Shown here: in pieces, positions 61,993-64,000 of the stretch
Layout: each line of letters begins with the position of its first letter
How positions within the stretch are numbered: the stretch's first letter is position 1
Source: Kosakonia sacchari
Lineage (GTDB): Bacteria > Pseudomonadota > Gammaproteobacteria > Enterobacterales > Enterobacteriaceae
Length of the DNA: 64,000 nt
Direction of reading: 5' to 3'
Assembly (NCBI GenBank): GCA_900109485.1
Contig: FOAY01000007.1
Span: 82,550 to 146,549 of the forward strand
The notes under the pieces: generated by a model
What the model was told of the DNA's origin: nothing
The model's database searches: none
The model's input: only the letters and a program-made list of their open reading frames with translations
Position numbers and translations under genes: made by a program

Positions 61993-62886
61993 CTAACGGC
62001 GTTTCGCGGCCGTCGGGCTGACCACCAGCCACACCGCCAGGCAGACAATCAGCGCGCCGATAACAAACCCACCGTTCAGCGTTTCGCCCAGCGCGAGGTA
62101 GCCCCACAGCACGGCAAACGGCGGGATAAGAAAGGTGACAGTCAGGCTGCGCAGCGGCCCGATATCGGCAATCAGGCGAAAATAGAGAATATAGGCCACG
62201 GCGGTACAAAGCAGGCCCAGTGCCAGCACGCAGGCCCACACGGACGGCTGCGCCCAGTTGATGGTTGCGCCGCTGCCAATTGACCAGGCGCAGAACGGCA
62301 GCAAAAACAGCGTAGCGCCCGCCTGGCTACCGAAGGCGACCAGCGTCGGATCCAGCCCGCCGCGCGCCGTTATCCAGTGGCGGGTGAGAAAACCGGCAAT
62401 GCCATAGCAGCCGGTCGCCACCAGGCAAGCCGCCACGCCAGCGGCGACCTCCTGCACGTTGCGCATTTCGCCGAGCGTGGTAATCGTCAAAATCCCCACC
62501 AGCCCGAGCACCACGCCCGCCCACTTTTTCCCGCTCAGGCGTTCGCCAAAAAACGCCACGCCCGCCAGCGCACCCATCAACGGCGTGGTGGCATTGAGTA
62601 CGGCGGAATACCCGGCAGGCAGCCAGCGCGCGGCCAGACAGTACATCAGAAACGGCAGCCCGGAGTTAATCACCCCAAGCAGCAAGGTCGCGCGCAACTT
62701 ACCGGAAAACTGAAACGCGCGGCGAAATAGCGCCAGCAGCGCCGCCAGGCCAACAAAGCCAAACAGCACGCGGAGAAAAGCGGTGTTGATGGCGCCGAAT
62801 TCCGGTGCGGCAATCCGCATAAACAGAAAACTGGCGCCCCAGATGGCCGCCAGCATCACTAATCTCAGGTAATCAATGGCCCGCAT
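61993..62886 (-). CDS. EamA/DMT-family transporter
   Basis: A 297-residue ten-helix transporter made of two EamA repeats (LAAIWGASFLFMRIAAPEFG; VFFGERLSGKKWAGVVLGLV; the second repeat ends WGYLALGETLNGGFVIGALI). Such proteins export amino acids or other metabolites. It is divergent from the LysR gene, its likely regulator, across 116 bp. Confidence 0.9.
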   Translation of the reverse strand: MRAIDYLRLVMLAAIWGASFLFMRIAAPEFGAINTAFLRVLFGFVGLAALLALFRRAFQFSGKLRATLLLGVINSGLPFLMYCLAARWLPAGYSAVLNATTPLMGALAGVAFFGERLSGKKWAGVVLGLVGILTITTLGEMRNVQEVAAGVAACLVATGCYGIAGFLTRHWITARGGLDPTLVAFGSQAGATLFLLPFCAWSIGSGATINWAQPSVWACVLALGLLCTAVAYILYFRLIADIGPLRSLTVTFLIPPFAVLWGYLALGETLNGGFVIGALIVCLAVWLVVSPTAAKRR

Positions 62887-63002
62887 TGTGCAACTCCTTG
62901 TGTTGCGTTTTTAACTAAAAATGTTTTACCTCAGCGGCATCAGGCTGACAAATCAGCATTTTTGCTACAGTTTAGTTGCACTTAATTATGCGGAGAGCCG
63001 CG

Positions 63003-63902
63003 ATGACCCTACCGCCCCTGCAGGCGTTGATCTGTTTTGCTACCGTCGCCCGACATATGAGTATGAAAGCGGCGGCCGAGGAGTTATGCATTACCGCCAG
63101 TGCCGTGAGCCAGCAAATTGCCAGGCTGGAAGCGTGGCTGAATATCCGGCTGTTTATGCGCGGTCCGCGTTTTCTGGCGCTGACGGCAGAAGGGCACATT
63201 TATCTGCGCGCTATCCAGCCTGCGTTTAACCAGATATCGCAGGCCACGCAGCGGCTGATGGATAACGCCTGCCAGAACAAAGTCACCGTCAGTTGCACGC
63301 CCGGTTTCGCCATTCAGTGGTTGTTGCCGCGATTGGGCGCTTTCGAAAAACTGCATCCCGGCGTGGAGGTGCAGATTAATACCACTAACCGGGTGGTAAA
63401 TCTGCGCAATGAAGGGATCGATTTTGCCGTGCGTCACGGCGCGGGCGTGTATCCGGGGCTTCAGTCGCACTGCCTGGTGAACGACCATCTGTTGCCGGTG
63501 TGCAGCCCGGTGCTGCTGGCGGAAAATCGCCCCGGCTCGCCGCGCGAGTTACTGAATTATCCGCTGCTGCACGATGAACACCGGCTGGACTGGCGTTTGT
63601 GGTTCGACACGCAGGGCATAGAGGATGTGGATACCGATAAAGGGCCGGTGTTTATCGATTCGAACGGCGTGATTGAAGCCGCGCTGGCGGGCAGGGGCGT
63701 TGCGCTGGTGCGCCGGGTTCTGGTGGCGGAGGCATTAAGCCGCGGGCGTTTGATCTGCCCGCTGGCCATTACCGTCGCTTCACCGATTGCCTATTACCTG
63801 GTGTACGACGAATCCGCCGTATTACAGCGGATGAGCCGTGATTTTCGCGACTGGCTGCTGGCAACGGCAGCCTCCGAGGAGCATCGCTGGCCGCAACCGT
63901 GA
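63003..63902 (+). CDS. LysR-family regulator
   Basis: A 299-residue LysR protein of the GcvA-like group from ATG 63003 with GGAGAG before it; the frame opens 27 bp further upstream. HTH: FATVARHMSMKAAAEELCIT, ASAVSQQIARLEAWLN. It is divergent from the EamA transporter, which it probably controls. Confidence 0.9.
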   Translation: MTLPPLQALICFATVARHMSMKAAAEELCITASAVSQQIARLEAWLNIRLFMRGPRFLALTAEGHIYLRAIQPAFNQISQATQRLMDNACQNKVTVSCTPGFAIQWLLPRLGAFEKLHPGVEVQINTTNRVVNLRNEGIDFAVRHGAGVYPGLQSHCLVNDHLLPVCSPVLLAENRPGSPRELLNYPLLHDEHRLDWRLWFDTQGIEDVDTDKGPVFIDSNGVIEAALAGRGVALVRRVLVAEALSRGRLICPLAITVASPIAYYLVYDESAVLQRMSRDFRDWLLATAASEEHRWPQP

Positions 63903-63909
63903 TCTTACC

Positions 63910-64000
63910 CCCATGCCCGATGGCGCTAACGCTTATCGGGCCTGCAACTTATCGCGCCTGGAAAAGAAGGCGGTCGCTCATCCGTAGGCCGGGTAAGGCG
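63910..64000. repeat. REP-type palindromic elements
   Basis: GCCCGATGGCGCTAACGC followed by TTATCGGGCC, and GTAGGCCGGGTAAGGCG at the edge, are typical enterobacterial REP/BIME half-palindromes in extragenic position. The element continues beyond the window. Confidence 0.8.

Overview
The window reads as a chromosomal segment of an enterobacterium (Enterobacteriaceae, Kosakonia/Enterobacter-like). Support: a BhsA that is almost the E. coli protein, ZinT under a 7-1-7 Zur palindrome, MntP, a CynT-type carbonic anhydrase, an hmu haemin locus behind a Fur box, the four-gene Anbu proteasome-like operon, and REP-type palindromes at the right edge. Genus is inference; no rRNA or tRNA gene was seen.

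Layout. 1-7.2 kb: a carbohydrate ABC importer (binding protein, two permeases, a divergent MalK-type ATPase) with a BadF-type sugar kinase, a ROK repressor and a GNAT acetyltransferase, probably for an amino sugar. Degenerate IS3-family transposase relics lie at 1.75 and 7.27 kb. 7.6-13.5 kb: LolD/LolE-like ABC transporter, LolA-like periplasmic protein and outer-membrane beta-barrel, then a LytS/LytTR two-component pair. 13.9-25.2 kb: a compact, A+T-richer, one-directional biosynthetic cluster that I cannot match to a named pathway: ketoreductase, acyl carrier protein, a ketosynthase-like subunit that has lost its catalytic residues, an active ketosynthase, adenylate ligase, Sfp-type phosphopantetheinyl transferase, methyltransferase, PaaK-like ligase, nicotianamine-synthase-like enzyme, citrate-synthase-like enzyme with complete His/His/Asp, double-hotdog dehydratase and two small membrane proteins. 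The preceding exporter and two-component genes probably belong to it. It is the strongest candidate for an undescribed system.

25.4-33 kb: LysR regulators, a PanE-like reductase, an aldo/keto reductase, an alpha/beta hydrolase, a DUF2239 gene behind two identical palindromes, and a truncated dinucleotide-binding gene. 31.7-38.1 kb: an RND tripartite efflux system with its TetR regulator and two matching GTGAC-N14-GTCAC operators. 38.4-44 kb: MlrA/BluR-like MerR regulator, DUF523-DUF1722 protein without the usual photolyase, carbonic anhydrase, MarR-GNAT fusion, two BhsA-family stress proteins, TetR regulator, ABM monooxygenase. 44-48.3 kb: GlxA-type AraC regulator, a decayed transporter, SDR, LysR, NmrA-like protein.

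48.3-57.9 kb is metal and halide homeostasis: zinT, mntP, a fluoride riboswitch with a readable terminator in front of crcB, and hmuRSTUV. 57.9-61.8 kb is the Anbu / transglutaminase / alpha-E / ATP-grasp operon. The window ends with an EamA transporter divergent from a LysR regulator.

Suggested working of the central system: the two-component pair senses an unknown cue; a type II fatty-acid/polyketide-like set (KS plus CLF-like subunit, KR, DH, ACP, PPTase) builds an acyl chain primed by one ligase; citrate-synthase-like, nicotianamine-synthase-like, methyltransferase and PaaK-like enzymes install an unusual polar group; the ABC/LolA-like/beta-barrel set moves the lipid-like product to or across the outer membrane. 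This scheme is inference from gene content.
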